Source: an uncultured Bacteroidales bacterium
Lineage (GTDB): Bacteria > Bacteroidota > Bacteroidia > Bacteroidales > P3
Direction: 5' to 3'
Length of the DNA: 49,118 nt
NCBI GenBank assembly: GCA_905234695.1
Contig: CAJOHZ010000010.1
Location: 1 to 49,118 of the forward strand
The notes under the pieces are model-generated. The model ran no database searches. It had not been told where the DNA came from and was given only the letters and a program-made list of their open reading frames with translations. A program made the position numbers and the translations under genes. Positions 42,034-49,118 of this stretch are shown piece after piece. How positions within the stretch are numbered: position 1 is the stretch's first letter; the number at the start of each line of letters is the position of its first letter.

Positions 42034-44412
42034 TTATTGCTTGACGATGCGGGCGGTGGTGTCGCCGCAGCGCAGGAGGTAGAGACCGGTGGGTAGGGCG
42101 CTCAGGTCCAGTGTGACCTGTCCGTTGCCGTGGTGCTGCTGGCACAGGAGGGTACGGCCGTAGAGGTCGAGTAGCTGGATGTCGCCCGCAGGGCAATTGT
42201 CGATGGTGACAGGACCGCTGGCGGGGTTTGGGTAGAGTCGCAGGGAGGCCTCCTCGGTGCCGTCAATGGAGGCGGCGTAGTAGCTTTCAATGTATCCGAT
42301 GTCGATTTTTCCATTGCGACAGCGCACCCGTTTGTGGAAATCGCCATCGGAGAGGCTTTCGCGAAGCTTCTCGCCGGCGTCGATGCAGACGGAGCGTTGG
42401 GTCAAGTTCCAGTTGTAGGTGTCGGGGTTTTCATCCAGTCCGCGGGTGGTGCAGGGTGAGGCGAATCCCGGACCGGAGCCGCTGTTTTCGTGGGTTAGGG
42501 CGATATTGATGCTGTCGGCGGGAATGCTGTCGCCTTCGATGGCGCAATGGCGGATGCAGGTGTCGGCCAGTGTGCTGTCGACACGGAGGCTGGTGTCATT
42601 GTTCCACACGATGCAGTTGATCAGGCAGGCCTCTTTGCCCTTGAGGGTGGCGGCGGTGCCATGGTTGGCCACGATGTTGCAGTTGATGACGCGACTGCCG
42701 TTATTCATAAGTAGTGCATTGCCGTCGTTGTGAGCCACGATGCTCTGGCGTAGGGCGGCGTTGTCAACGCGACACACGGTTGGAGTGCTGTTGTTCTGAA
42801 TAACGGCATAGCGCAGGCGGCTGTTGTTGAGGTATACCGCCGAGCCGCTGTCGCTGCGGCAGTTCTGGACCATCAGTTGGTCGGCCTGGACATCGCTCCC
42901 GCCGAGGTACATGCAGGCATCGCCAGCACTGTATCCGTTCTGTATAATGAGGTTTTGTAGAGTCAGTTTGGTGTTGACGTTGTTTTGATGGCTGGCATAG
43001 AGCACGGCCTGCCTTCCGCGGCCGTCGAGGCGGGTGGGGTGCTCGTCGGCGTTACGTTCGCTGGCTTCTGTCTCGTTGCCGGCAAAGCCGCCGTAGACAG
43101 TGATGGCTCCCGTGAAATTGAAGGCGTAGTTGGCGGTGGTATCACCATAGTAGACGCCCTCTTTCAACCACAGTTCGCGTTTGTTGAGGACGGCAAGCTT
43201 GGTGGCTGCGGTGATGTTGCTGTTGGCTTGCTCCCATGAGGTGCCGTTGCCGGTGCCGTCGGGGGAGATGTGGAACGCCGTCAGGTGACCGTCCCAGCCG
43301 GAGGGATAGATGTTGGTGACCACCTGGTGGCTGTAGATGAAGCCCACCATGGTGGAGAGGGTGTAGAAACCATCGCTGCTGCCGCCCCAGCCCCAGTTGA
43401 AATGGTACAGGCTATCGGTGTTGTAGCCGTCCAGTACAAAGGCATGGCCTCCGTCGTTGTTGCTTCCGGAGTAGTAAACGGGTCGGCGGGCATCGATTTC
43501 GGCGCGCATCAGGTCGCCCCACACGGAGTCGTTGTAGTTGGTGCGGTCCAGGAATTTGGTTTCGGTATAACCGAAGTACTTAAATCCGTTGGGTACACGT
43601 GAGGATTGGGCGCCACTGCCCGAGGTGTGTCCGGCGTGCTGGTACTCCATTTTCACGGTGATGCCGCAGTGGTAGCACAGCCGTGACACCATGTCGCGTT
43701 GGGAGTTTGGGGTGCTGCGCCGTATCTTGACGGGCATAAGACTGTAATCGTAATCGGTGGTGTCGAAGTCCACAGCCAGCACTCCGTAGACGGTATGGCC
43801 ATAGGAGGTGTGGCCGAAGCCCCTTGAAGGGTACCGCCAGTAGCGGATAATCTGGGCCATTGCGGTGGCTACGCAGCCTACCACCACATGCTTTCCGTTC
43901 ATCATGGGGCAGTAGTTGTTGTATCCGCTTCCCTGCTCCCATGTGGTAGTCAGTAGGTATTCGTCGCTTTTGGGGGAGTTCACGGGGCCGCCTTTCAGCA
44001 GCTGTTTCCATCGCATGAGAGCCCCTGGGTTTTCGGGTGCATCGGTGCGGATGCCGGCCTCGATGCTCTGTCGGTATTCTTCAATCCACGACAGCATGTT
44101 CTCGGGGGCGTTGTCCTCGTTGAAACTGCCGTTGGCCGAGTAGCCCAGCACGGGAACGCAGCGGTCGTCGGCTCCCATGAGGATGAAAGCGCGGGTGCCG
44201 CAGTTGAAGATGTAGAAGCAGGCGACTTTACTGCCGTTGTTTGCCACAAAGCCACGGGTGGCGTAGAGCGTCAGTGTGTCGGCGGACTCGATGAGGCCTT
44301 TCTGCATCAAGAAATGGGTGGCGGCGGTGCGCGCGGTGGACGGGTCCACCGGTGCGGCGGCGGACCCGAACCAGAGCGCCGCCAGTGTAATGAGGGTGAA
44401 AATTCGTTTCAT
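42034..44412 (-). CDS. Secreted C10-family (streptopain-like) cysteine protease with T9SS type A domain
   Basis: The 792-residue product has a signal peptide (about 1-20) and a Spi-like inhibitory propeptide region (about 20-130). The C10 peptidase domain (about 150-390) has the nucleophile in VVVGCVATAMAQIIRYWRYP (C180) and the catalytic His in GGHAFVLDGY (H323), followed by FNWGWGG. Residues of about 400-690 form a right-handed beta-helix-like stretch (NLIIQNGYSAGDACMYLGG and similar). The last 75 residues are a type A sorting domain (LRLYPNPASGPVTID, LPTGLYLLRC, ARIVKQ). Relatives include SpeB and interpain. It is probably surface-exposed. Confidence 0.9.
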   Translation of the reverse strand: MKRIFTLITLAALWFGSAAAPVDPSTARTAATHFLMQKGLIESADTLTLYATRGFVANNGSKVACFYIFNCGTRAFILMGADDRCVPVLGYSANGSFNEDNAPENMLSWIEEYRQSIEAGIRTDAPENPGALMRWKQLLKGGPVNSPKSDEYLLTTTWEQGSGYNNYCPMMNGKHVVVGCVATAMAQIIRYWRYPSRGFGHTSYGHTVYGVLAVDFDTTDYDYSLMPVKIRRSTPNSQRDMVSRLCYHCGITVKMEYQHAGHTSGSGAQSSRVPNGFKYFGYTETKFLDRTNYNDSVWGDLMRAEIDARRPVYYSGSNNDGGHAFVLDGYNTDSLYHFNWGWGGSSDGFYTLSTMVGFIYSHQVVTNIYPSGWDGHLTAFHISPDGTGNGTSWEQANSNITAATKLAVLNKRELWLKEGVYYGDTTANYAFNFTGAITVYGGFAGNETEASERNADEHPTRLDGRGRQAVLYASHQNNVNTKLTLQNLIIQNGYSAGDACMYLGGSDVQADQLMVQNCRSDSGSAVYLNNSRLRYAVIQNNSTPTVCRVDNAALRQSIVAHNDGNALLMNNGSRVINCNIVANHGTAATLKGKEACLINCIVWNNDTSLRVDSTLADTCIRHCAIEGDSIPADSINIALTHENSGSGPGFASPCTTRGLDENPDTYNWNLTQRSVCIDAGEKLRESLSDGDFHKRVRCRNGKIDIGYIESYYAASIDGTEEASLRLYPNPASGPVTIDNCPAGDIQLLDLYGRTLLCQQHHGNGQVTLDLSALPTGLYLLRCGDTTARIVKQ

Positions 44413-44426
44413 GTAGTCTGTTTGTC

Positions 44427-44444
44427 ACGCATCAGGGGATGCGT
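44427..44444. repeat. Small hairpin in the C10 protease leader
   Basis: ACGCATC (44427-44433), loop AGGG, GATGCGT (44438-44444). It lies between the stop of the 2-hydroxyacid dehydrogenase (44449) and the ATG of the protease (44412). It has no T-run on the minus strand. Confidence 0.5.
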
Positions 44445-44448
44445 TTTC

Positions 44449-45393
44449 TTATTTAGTATGCTGGCCTTGCAAAAAATTGCGAACATGATCGAATACGATA
44501 TCCGCGCGGATGTCGAAGGCCTCGCGCGAGGCGTATCCGATATGGGGCACACAGACACAATTGGGGGCGTTCAGCAGTGGGTGAGAGGCGGGTAGCGGAG
44601 GCTCCTGTTCATACACATCGATGCCTGCGCCGGCGATGTGTCCCGCTGTCAGGGCCTCGGCCAAAGCCTCGATATCCACCACGTTTCCACGGGCGGTGTT
44701 GACGAGGATGGCGTTGGGCTTCATGAGGGCTATCCGTTGACGGCTGATGAGGTGGTGGGTCTCGGGGGTGAGCGGGATGTGGAGCGTGACGATGTCGCTT
44801 TGGCGCATCAAGTTGTCGAGATCGGTGTATTCCACTCCGAGGGTTTTGACTTCCGCATGTTCGCTGCGGTTGTATGCCAGTAGCTGGCAGCCGAAAGCTT
44901 TCAGCAGCCGCAGGGTGGCGGTGCCGATGGCGCCGGTGCCGACCACACCGACAGTCTTTCCGTGCAGTTCGCGGCCCAGGAAGGTTCCGCGGCTGCCACC
45001 CTGGCGCAGGGTGCCGTCGAGGACAGTGATGCGGCGCAGCACGTCGAGCATCAGTCCGATGGCCAGTTCGCTGACAGCCACGGTGGAGTAGCCGGCGGCA
45101 TTCTGCACGGTGATGTTGTTTTCCTTGCAGTAGGCTAGGTCAATATGGTCGAGACCTGTGAAGGCCACGCTCAAGTATCGCAGATTGGGGCACTGCTGCA
45201 GCACGGCGGCGGGCAGTTTAATGTTGGAGATGATGGCCACTTCGGCGGTGCGCATACGCTCGGTGAGTGTTGCCTCGTCTTCGCGGCGGTCCATATAATA
45301 GGTGAAGGTATGCCCTTGGGCGGAAAATTCGGACTGGAGGCTTTGGAACGAGCTCTCGGAGATGCCCAGAGGCTCAACGCAGACGATATTCAT
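44449..45393 (-). CDS. D-2-hydroxyacid dehydrogenase
   Basis: A 314-residue protein is read from the ATG at 45393 (MNIVCVEPLG). It has a NAD-binding Rossmann motif GTGAIG (152-157) and the catalytic residues of the family: Arg in NTARGNVVD, Glu in the YEQEPP segment, and His in PHIGY. Related to phosphoglycerate/glycerate/lactate dehydrogenases; the substrate is not certain. It is the last gene of the dnaA group. serC lies about 2.8 kb away on the opposite strand, so a link to serine synthesis is thinkable but not shown. Confidence 0.88.
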   Translation of the reverse strand: MNIVCVEPLGISESSFQSLQSEFSAQGHTFTYYMDRREDEATLTERMRTAEVAIISNIKLPAAVLQQCPNLRYLSVAFTGLDHIDLAYCKENNITVQNAAGYSTVAVSELAIGLMLDVLRRITVLDGTLRQGGSRGTFLGRELHGKTVGVVGTGAIGTATLRLLKAFGCQLLAYNRSEHAEVKTLGVEYTDLDNLMRQSDIVTLHIPLTPETHHLISRQRIALMKPNAILVNTARGNVVDIEALAEALTAGHIAGAGIDVYEQEPPLPASHPLLNAPNCVCVPHIGYASREAFDIRADIVFDHVRNFLQGQHTK

Positions 45394-45445
45394 TGTCAAA
45401 GTTTTTTAGTTGGATGAAAGAGGCTAGTTGTCCTAGCGTTGTTTC

Positions 45446-46012
45446 TTATTTCTTTTTCTTTACGGAGAAGCCGAAACTGCCCAATTTCTCGCCCAGCCCA
45501 TAGTATTTTCCGTGCGAGTAGGCGAGAGGTTGGGCGTGGTTCAGTTGGAAGGCGCCGCTGCCTTTGTCGATAAACCGTTCGTCGGCATTCACGGCCACAA
45601 CCTCGGAGACGAACATGTCGTGGCTCCCCAGGGGGCGGACTTCGATGACGCGGCATTCGATGTTGAGCGGACTTTCGGCAATCAGCGGGGCCTTGACCAC
45701 TTGGCCGGCCTCGGGGGTGAGGTGCATTTCGCGGAATTTGTTGCAGTCGCGGCCGCTGCGCACCCCGCACCAGTCGGTCTGACGCACCAACGCTTCGGTG
45801 GTGAGGTTGATGACATACTCGCCAGTGCGGCGGATGATGTCGTAGCTGTGCCGTTCGGGACGCACGCTTATATAACACATGGGCGGGTCGCTGCAAAGCG
45901 TACCCGTCCATCCGATGGTGATTATGTTGTAGTTCTCGGGCTGGTCGCCGCAGCTCACCATGACGGCGGGCAGGGGGTAGATCAGCGTGCCCGGTTTGAA
46001 AGGTACTTTCAT
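45446..46012 (-). CDS. Flavin reductase-family (FMN-binding split barrel) protein
   Basis: The 188-residue product has the flavin-reductase-like fold: KPGTLIYPLPAVMVSCGD, NIITIGWTGTLCSDPPMCYISVRPERHSY, GEYVINLTTEALV, and FREMHLTPEAGQVVKAPLIAESPLNIECRV. Such proteins bind FMN and reduce flavin or act as electron-transfer partners. It starts 7 bp after the dnaA stop, so it is probably on the same mRNA. Confidence 0.88.
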   Translation of the reverse strand: MKVPFKPGTLIYPLPAVMVSCGDQPENYNIITIGWTGTLCSDPPMCYISVRPERHSYDIIRRTGEYVINLTTEALVRQTDWCGVRSGRDCNKFREMHLTPEAGQVVKAPLIAESPLNIECRVIEVRPLGSHDMFVSEVVAVNADERFIDKGSGAFQLNHAQPLAYSHGKYYGLGEKLGSFGFSVKKKK

Positions 46013-46019
46013 CGGGCGA

Positions 46020-47468
46020 CTATTCTTTGAACCGTTTTTCCAGGTCTTCGATCCAGTAGCGGAACTGCTTGTCGGTCTCGGCCAGATTGGCCACGGTCTT
46101 GCATGCGTGCAGCACGGTGGCGTGGTCCTTGTTGCCGCATTGCAGGCCGATGATGGCCAGCGACGATTTCGTCATCTTCTTGGCGAAGTACATGGTAAGC
46201 TGGCGGGCCTGTACAATCTCGCGTTTGCGGGTGTGGGACTGGATGCTGTCGATGGGGATGTTGAAGTAGTCGCACACCACTTTCTGGATGTATTCGATGG
46301 TCACCTCGCGGTTGGTGCTCTTGACAAACTTGTCCACCATCTGGCGGGTGAGGTCGAGGGTGATTTCGCGGTGGTTCAGCGACGACTGTGCCATGAGGGA
46401 AATCAGGGCGCCTTCCAGTTCGCGGACATTGGTGTTGATGTTGTAGGCGATGTATTCTATCACGTCGTCGGACATCTCCACACCGTCGTTGGCCAGTTTC
46501 TGGCGCAGGATTTTCATACGGGTTTCCACATCGGGAGCCGACAATTCGGCGGCCAGACCCCATTTGAATCGCGACACCAAGCGGCTCTCCAGCCCCTGCA
46601 ATTCGGAAGGGGCTTTGTCGCTGGTGATAATCAGCTGCTTGTTGGCTTGGTAGAGGGTGTTGAAGATGTGGAAGAAGGCCTCCTGAGTGCGGCTGGCTTT
46701 GTTGGCCCAGAACTGGATGTCGTCCACAATCAGCACGTCAATCATCTCGTAGAAATGGATGAAGTCCGAGGTGGTGCCGTCGCGTCCGGCATCGGCATAC
46801 TGTTGCAGGAACTGCTCGGAGGTGACATACAGCACCTGCTTTTCCGAGTGCATCTCTTTTACCTTCAGTCCAATGGCGTTGGCCAGGTGAGTCTTGCCCA
46901 GTCCCACACCGCCATACAGCATCAGCGGGTTGAAGGCGGTCTTGCCGGGGTTCTCGGCAATGGCGTAGGCTGCGGCATAGGCCAGTTGGTTGCATTTTCC
47001 CTCTACATAATTATCCAATGTATAAGAGGAACTCAGTCGCGAGTCCACACGGATAGGCTGTGTGCCGGGGAAGATATAAGGGTTCAGGAATTTCCTGCCG
47101 TTGTCGTTGTTCAAGTTGCGGGGCATCTCCTTCAGGCGATTGGCGGTTGCCTGACGGCCGGTGGAGGGTATCTGGGTGGTGATGGGCGACTCCGAGATGC
47201 TGGTGTCCATCAGGATGCTGTACTGCAGCCGGGCCTGGCTTCCCAGGGTCAGTCGCAGGGCTCCTTTCAACAGGTCGGCGTAGTTCTGCTCCAGCCATTC
47301 ATAAAAAAACTGGCTCGGCACCCGTATGGTCAGGGTCTTGTCCTCCAACTGCACGGGCACAATGGGCTCAAACCATGTGCTGAACACTTTCTCATTCTCC
47401 TTGCCCGCCAAATTGTCCTTGATGAACGACAGGCACTCCTCCCATACTTTTTGATAACTCTTCTCCAT
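46020..47468 (-). CDS. dnaA: Chromosomal replication initiator protein DnaA
   Basis: The 482-residue product has all four DnaA domains. Domain I is at the start (YQKVWEECLSFIKDNL, TWFEPIVP). A variable linker is at about 90-140. The AAA+ domain has Walker A GGVGLGKT (186-193), Walker B VLIVDDIQFWA and FNTLYQANKQLIITSDKAP. The C-terminal domain IV helix-turn-helix ends KDHATVLHACKTVANLAETD. It binds DnaA boxes and opens the origin. The upstream 690 bp are AT-rich and hold DnaA-box-like sites. Confidence 0.96.
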   Translation of the reverse strand: MEKSYQKVWEECLSFIKDNLAGKENEKVFSTWFEPIVPVQLEDKTLTIRVPSQFFYEWLEQNYADLLKGALRLTLGSQARLQYSILMDTSISESPITTQIPSTGRQATANRLKEMPRNLNNDNGRKFLNPYIFPGTQPIRVDSRLSSSYTLDNYVEGKCNQLAYAAAYAIAENPGKTAFNPLMLYGGVGLGKTHLANAIGLKVKEMHSEKQVLYVTSEQFLQQYADAGRDGTTSDFIHFYEMIDVLIVDDIQFWANKASRTQEAFFHIFNTLYQANKQLIITSDKAPSELQGLESRLVSRFKWGLAAELSAPDVETRMKILRQKLANDGVEMSDDVIEYIAYNINTNVRELEGALISLMAQSSLNHREITLDLTRQMVDKFVKSTNREVTIEYIQKVVCDYFNIPIDSIQSHTRKREIVQARQLTMYFAKKMTKSSLAIIGLQCGNKDHATVLHACKTVANLAETDKQFRYWIEDLEKRFKE

Positions 47469-47547
47469 AGCAATCCTTGCTCTTTCTTCTGTTTTTGTTT
47501 TACTTATGTGTTTTTGACTTTTCGTTGTCTACAATGCAAAGGTGCAA

Positions 47548-47555
47548 CAAAAATA
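47548..47555 (-). promoter_or_regulatory. dnaA: Promoter -7 (TATTTTTG) for dnaA
   Basis: The minus strand reads TATTTTTG, matching TAnnTTTG, about 80 bp upstream of the dnaA ATG. A second near-match (CACCTTTG) lies at 47537-47544. Confidence 0.5.
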
Positions 47556-48086
47556 TCACCCATCGTAGTAAAAAATAAATTTGCTCATGTCAGATTTTTT
47601 TTGTAAAGCATTCTCGCGGCTCCCTTGGCGCAAAAAATCCCTTTTTCTACAAAAAGTTGAAAAATAGCCTATTTTTGAAAAGACACCATTTCTGCGCCCC
47701 TTGTAATATACGATTTTTTCTTCAAACAAATCACATTTTTTTCTTTTTTTTCTTCATTCATGTGGGTTGTGTTGATAAAAAATTCAACCTCTTGAACGAT
47801 AGTAATGTATTTGCTGATATGTTGTGTAATATATTGTATTATAATGAGATTAGTCTAAATATCTGTCAATCATCATCACTTTCCAAATGCCGTTTTTGCT
47901 AAGTGATTAATCTTCATTGGTATGGTTTTTATTCACACTTTTCGGTGCAAAATTATTATTTTTTTTCCACCCTTTAACGGTTGGAAAAAACGCCCTCCCG
48001 ACCCTCCGTTTCCCCTGTTTTTGTGGCGTGGATTCCCGAAACAGACTTTTTTTATAAAAAAAACATTATATATTAAAATAAAAGAG

Positions 48087-48094
48087 TACCTTTG
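48087..48094 (+). promoter_or_regulatory. Promoter -7 (TACCTTTG) for serC
   Basis: TACCTTTG matches TAnnTTTG, 64 bp upstream of the serC ATG. The leader contains a small hairpin, CTTTCC-AA-GGAAAG (48106-48119). Confidence 0.6.
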
Positions 48095-48158
48095 CAAATG
48101 ATTTCCTTTCCAAGGAAAGCGTGAATTATTAATATAAAAAACTTAAAATCAATATCAA

Positions 48159-49118
48159 ATGAAAACAGCCTATAACTTCAATGCAGGTCCTTGCGTCCTG
48201 CCCAAAGAGGCCATTGAGTCCACCATCAATGCCATCCGCGACTTCGACAACACCGGTATCGGTCTGCTCGAAATCTCTCACCGTACCCCCGGTTGGGAGC
48301 GTACCATGGAAGAAACCCGCCAGCTCTGGCGCGAACTGCTGAACATCCCCGCTGAGTACGAAATCCTCTTCCTCGGTGGCGGTGCCAGCACGGGCTTCAT
48401 GGATGTCCCTGCCAACCTGCTCAACAAGAAAGCTGCTTATCTGCAGACTGGCGTGTGGGCCAAGAAGGCTGCCAAAGAGGCCAAGAACTTTGGTGAGACT
48501 GTGATCGTCGCTTCCAGCGAGGACAAGACCTACAGCTACATCCCGAAGGGTTGGACCGTCCCCGCCGACGCCGACTATTTCCACATCACCACTAACAACA
48601 CCATCTATGGCACCGAGATCCGCAAAGATTTTGCCGCTAACGAGATCAACAACGTGATGCTGGTTGCCGATATGAGCTCCGACATCATGAGCCGTCCTGT
48701 CGACGTGAAGAAGTACGGCCTCATCTATGGTGGTGCCCAGAAGAACGTCGGCCCTGCCGGTGTCACCTTCTACATCGTCCGCAAGGATATCCTCGGCAAG
48801 ATCACCGACCGTCAGTACATGAATCCGCTGCCCACCATGGTGGACTTCCGCACCCATGCCGCCGAAGAGGCCAAGAACATCTCCATGTTCAACACTCCTC
48901 CCGTGAGCGCCATCTTCGTGATGCACGAGACCCTGAAGTGGGTTAAGAACACCATCGGCGGTGTTGAGAACATGAACAAGATCAACCTCAAGAAGAGCAA
49001 CCTGCTCTATGAGGAAATCGACCGCAACAGCATGTTCCGCGGTACTGCCGAGAAGGAAGACCGTTCCATCATGAACCACTGCTGGGTGATGGCCGAGGGC
49101 CGCGAGAACCTGCAGGAT
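48159..49118 (+). CDS. serC: Phosphoserine aminotransferase (3' end beyond the window)
   Basis: The 320 codons visible start MKTAYNFNAGPCVLPKEAIE. Family blocks: GLLEISHRTPGWERTM, ILFLGGGASTGFMDVPANLL, TTNNTIYGTE, ADMSSDIMSRPVDV and GLIYGGAQKNVGPAG with the PLP lysine K195. It converts 3-phosphohydroxypyruvate and glutamate to phosphoserine in serine synthesis, and also serves pyridoxal phosphate synthesis in some bacteria. SerC is usually about 355-360 residues, so about 40 residues are missing at the window edge. No frameshift is seen. Confidence 0.95.
   Translation, partial: MKTAYNFNAGPCVLPKEAIESTINAIRDFDNTGIGLLEISHRTPGWERTMEETRQLWRELLNIPAEYEILFLGGGASTGFMDVPANLLNKKAAYLQTGVWAKKAAKEAKNFGETVIVASSEDKTYSYIPKGWTVPADADYFHITTNNTIYGTEIRKDFAANEINNVMLVADMSSDIMSRPVDVKKYGLIYGGAQKNVGPAGVTFYIVRKDILGKITDRQYMNPLPTMVDFRTHAAEEAKNISMFNTPPVSAIFVMHETLKWVKNTIGGVENMNKINLKKSNLLYEEIDRNSMFRGTAEKEDRSIMNHCWVMAEGRENLQD

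Larger units (their letters stand above)
47469..48158. other. oriC: AT-rich non-coding region between dnaA and serC, candidate oriC
   Basis: No protein-like frame was found. The region is far richer in A and T than its surroundings. It holds a perfect DnaA-box match TTATTCACA (47929-47937; consensus TTATnCACA), a one-mismatch box TGTTGATAA on the other strand (47770-47778), a 17-bp palindrome AAAAATAG-C-CTATTTTT (47660-47676) and long T-runs suited to unwinding. It is directly next to dnaA, as many origins are. Only one perfect box is present, so the assignment is tentative. Confidence 0.45.

Noticed and set aside
45423-45437. Hairpin GCTAG/CTAGC between the flavin reductase and the 2-hydroxyacid dehydrogenase
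   Set aside because: Only 5 bp, no T-run; it is likely chance.

Overview
The window looks like a chromosomal segment of a moderately GC-rich member of the Bacteroidales. Several things support this. Promoters follow the Bacteroidetes TAnnTTTG -7 pattern. There is a complete BatI (aerotolerance) operon. Exported proteins end in type IX secretion (T9SS) sorting domains of both type A and type B, and there is a PorD/DUF4835 protein. Coding genes are dense, on both strands, with no tRNA, prophage or CRISPR array visible. The left edge cuts through the end of an IS3-family insertion sequence.

Layout. 1-98: 3' end of an IS3-family element. 143-1861: exported caspase-fold protein whose catalytic cysteine is replaced by serine. 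1987-12485 (minus): extended BatI operon, in transcription order moxR, an inserted four-helix-bundle gene, DUF58, a membrane protein, batA, batB, batC, batD, batE, a WG-repeat protein and an RseC-like protein. 12486-13055: long non-coding region with several hairpins and copy A of a dispersed repeat. 13056-16142: large T9SS-exported beta-propeller-like protein. 16229-17512: tyrS. 17593-23544 (minus): compact operon of an Omp85-like barrel, an Old Yellow Enzyme, two short-chain dehydrogenases, a true steroid 5-alpha-reductase homologue and a PCMD-like exported protein. 23568-27455: a nuclease divergent from an MFS transporter, followed by an aldo/keto reductase with ferredoxin motifs. 27508-31340 (minus): trmO, a PAP2 phosphatase, a ComB-like phosphatase and two lipoproteins of the GNA1162 type, just downstream of the RNase P RNA gene (31373-31768).

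31915-33354: ECF sigma factor plus an anti-sigma-like membrane protein that ends in a type-B T9SS domain. 33338-39266 (minus): DUF2461, a YD-like exported protein, nfo, a coiled-coil exported protein, pepE and gyrB. 39267-39684: non-coding region with copy B of the dispersed repeat. 39685-41963: porD and an aminotransferase. 42034-44412: C10 cysteine protease with a T9SS tail. 44449-47468 (minus): dnaA, a flavin reductase and a 2-hydroxyacid dehydrogenase. 47469-48158: AT-rich candidate origin region. 48159 to the end: serC, cut by the window edge.

The most notable observations are two. First, the OYE/SDR/SDR/SRD5A operon has the enzyme set expected for reductive processing of the steroid or bile-acid A ring, and both catalytic residues of the 5-alpha-reductase are conserved. 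Second, an approximately 177-bp non-coding repeat is present in two copies. Its arms fold on themselves and at least one difference between the copies looks compensatory. Both copies lie in divergent intergenic regions in the same orientation relative to a downstream gene (moxR/BatI and porD). Also notable are the sigma factor/T9SS-domain pair, period-7 and period-10 short repeats in spacers, and the serine-for-cysteine caspase.
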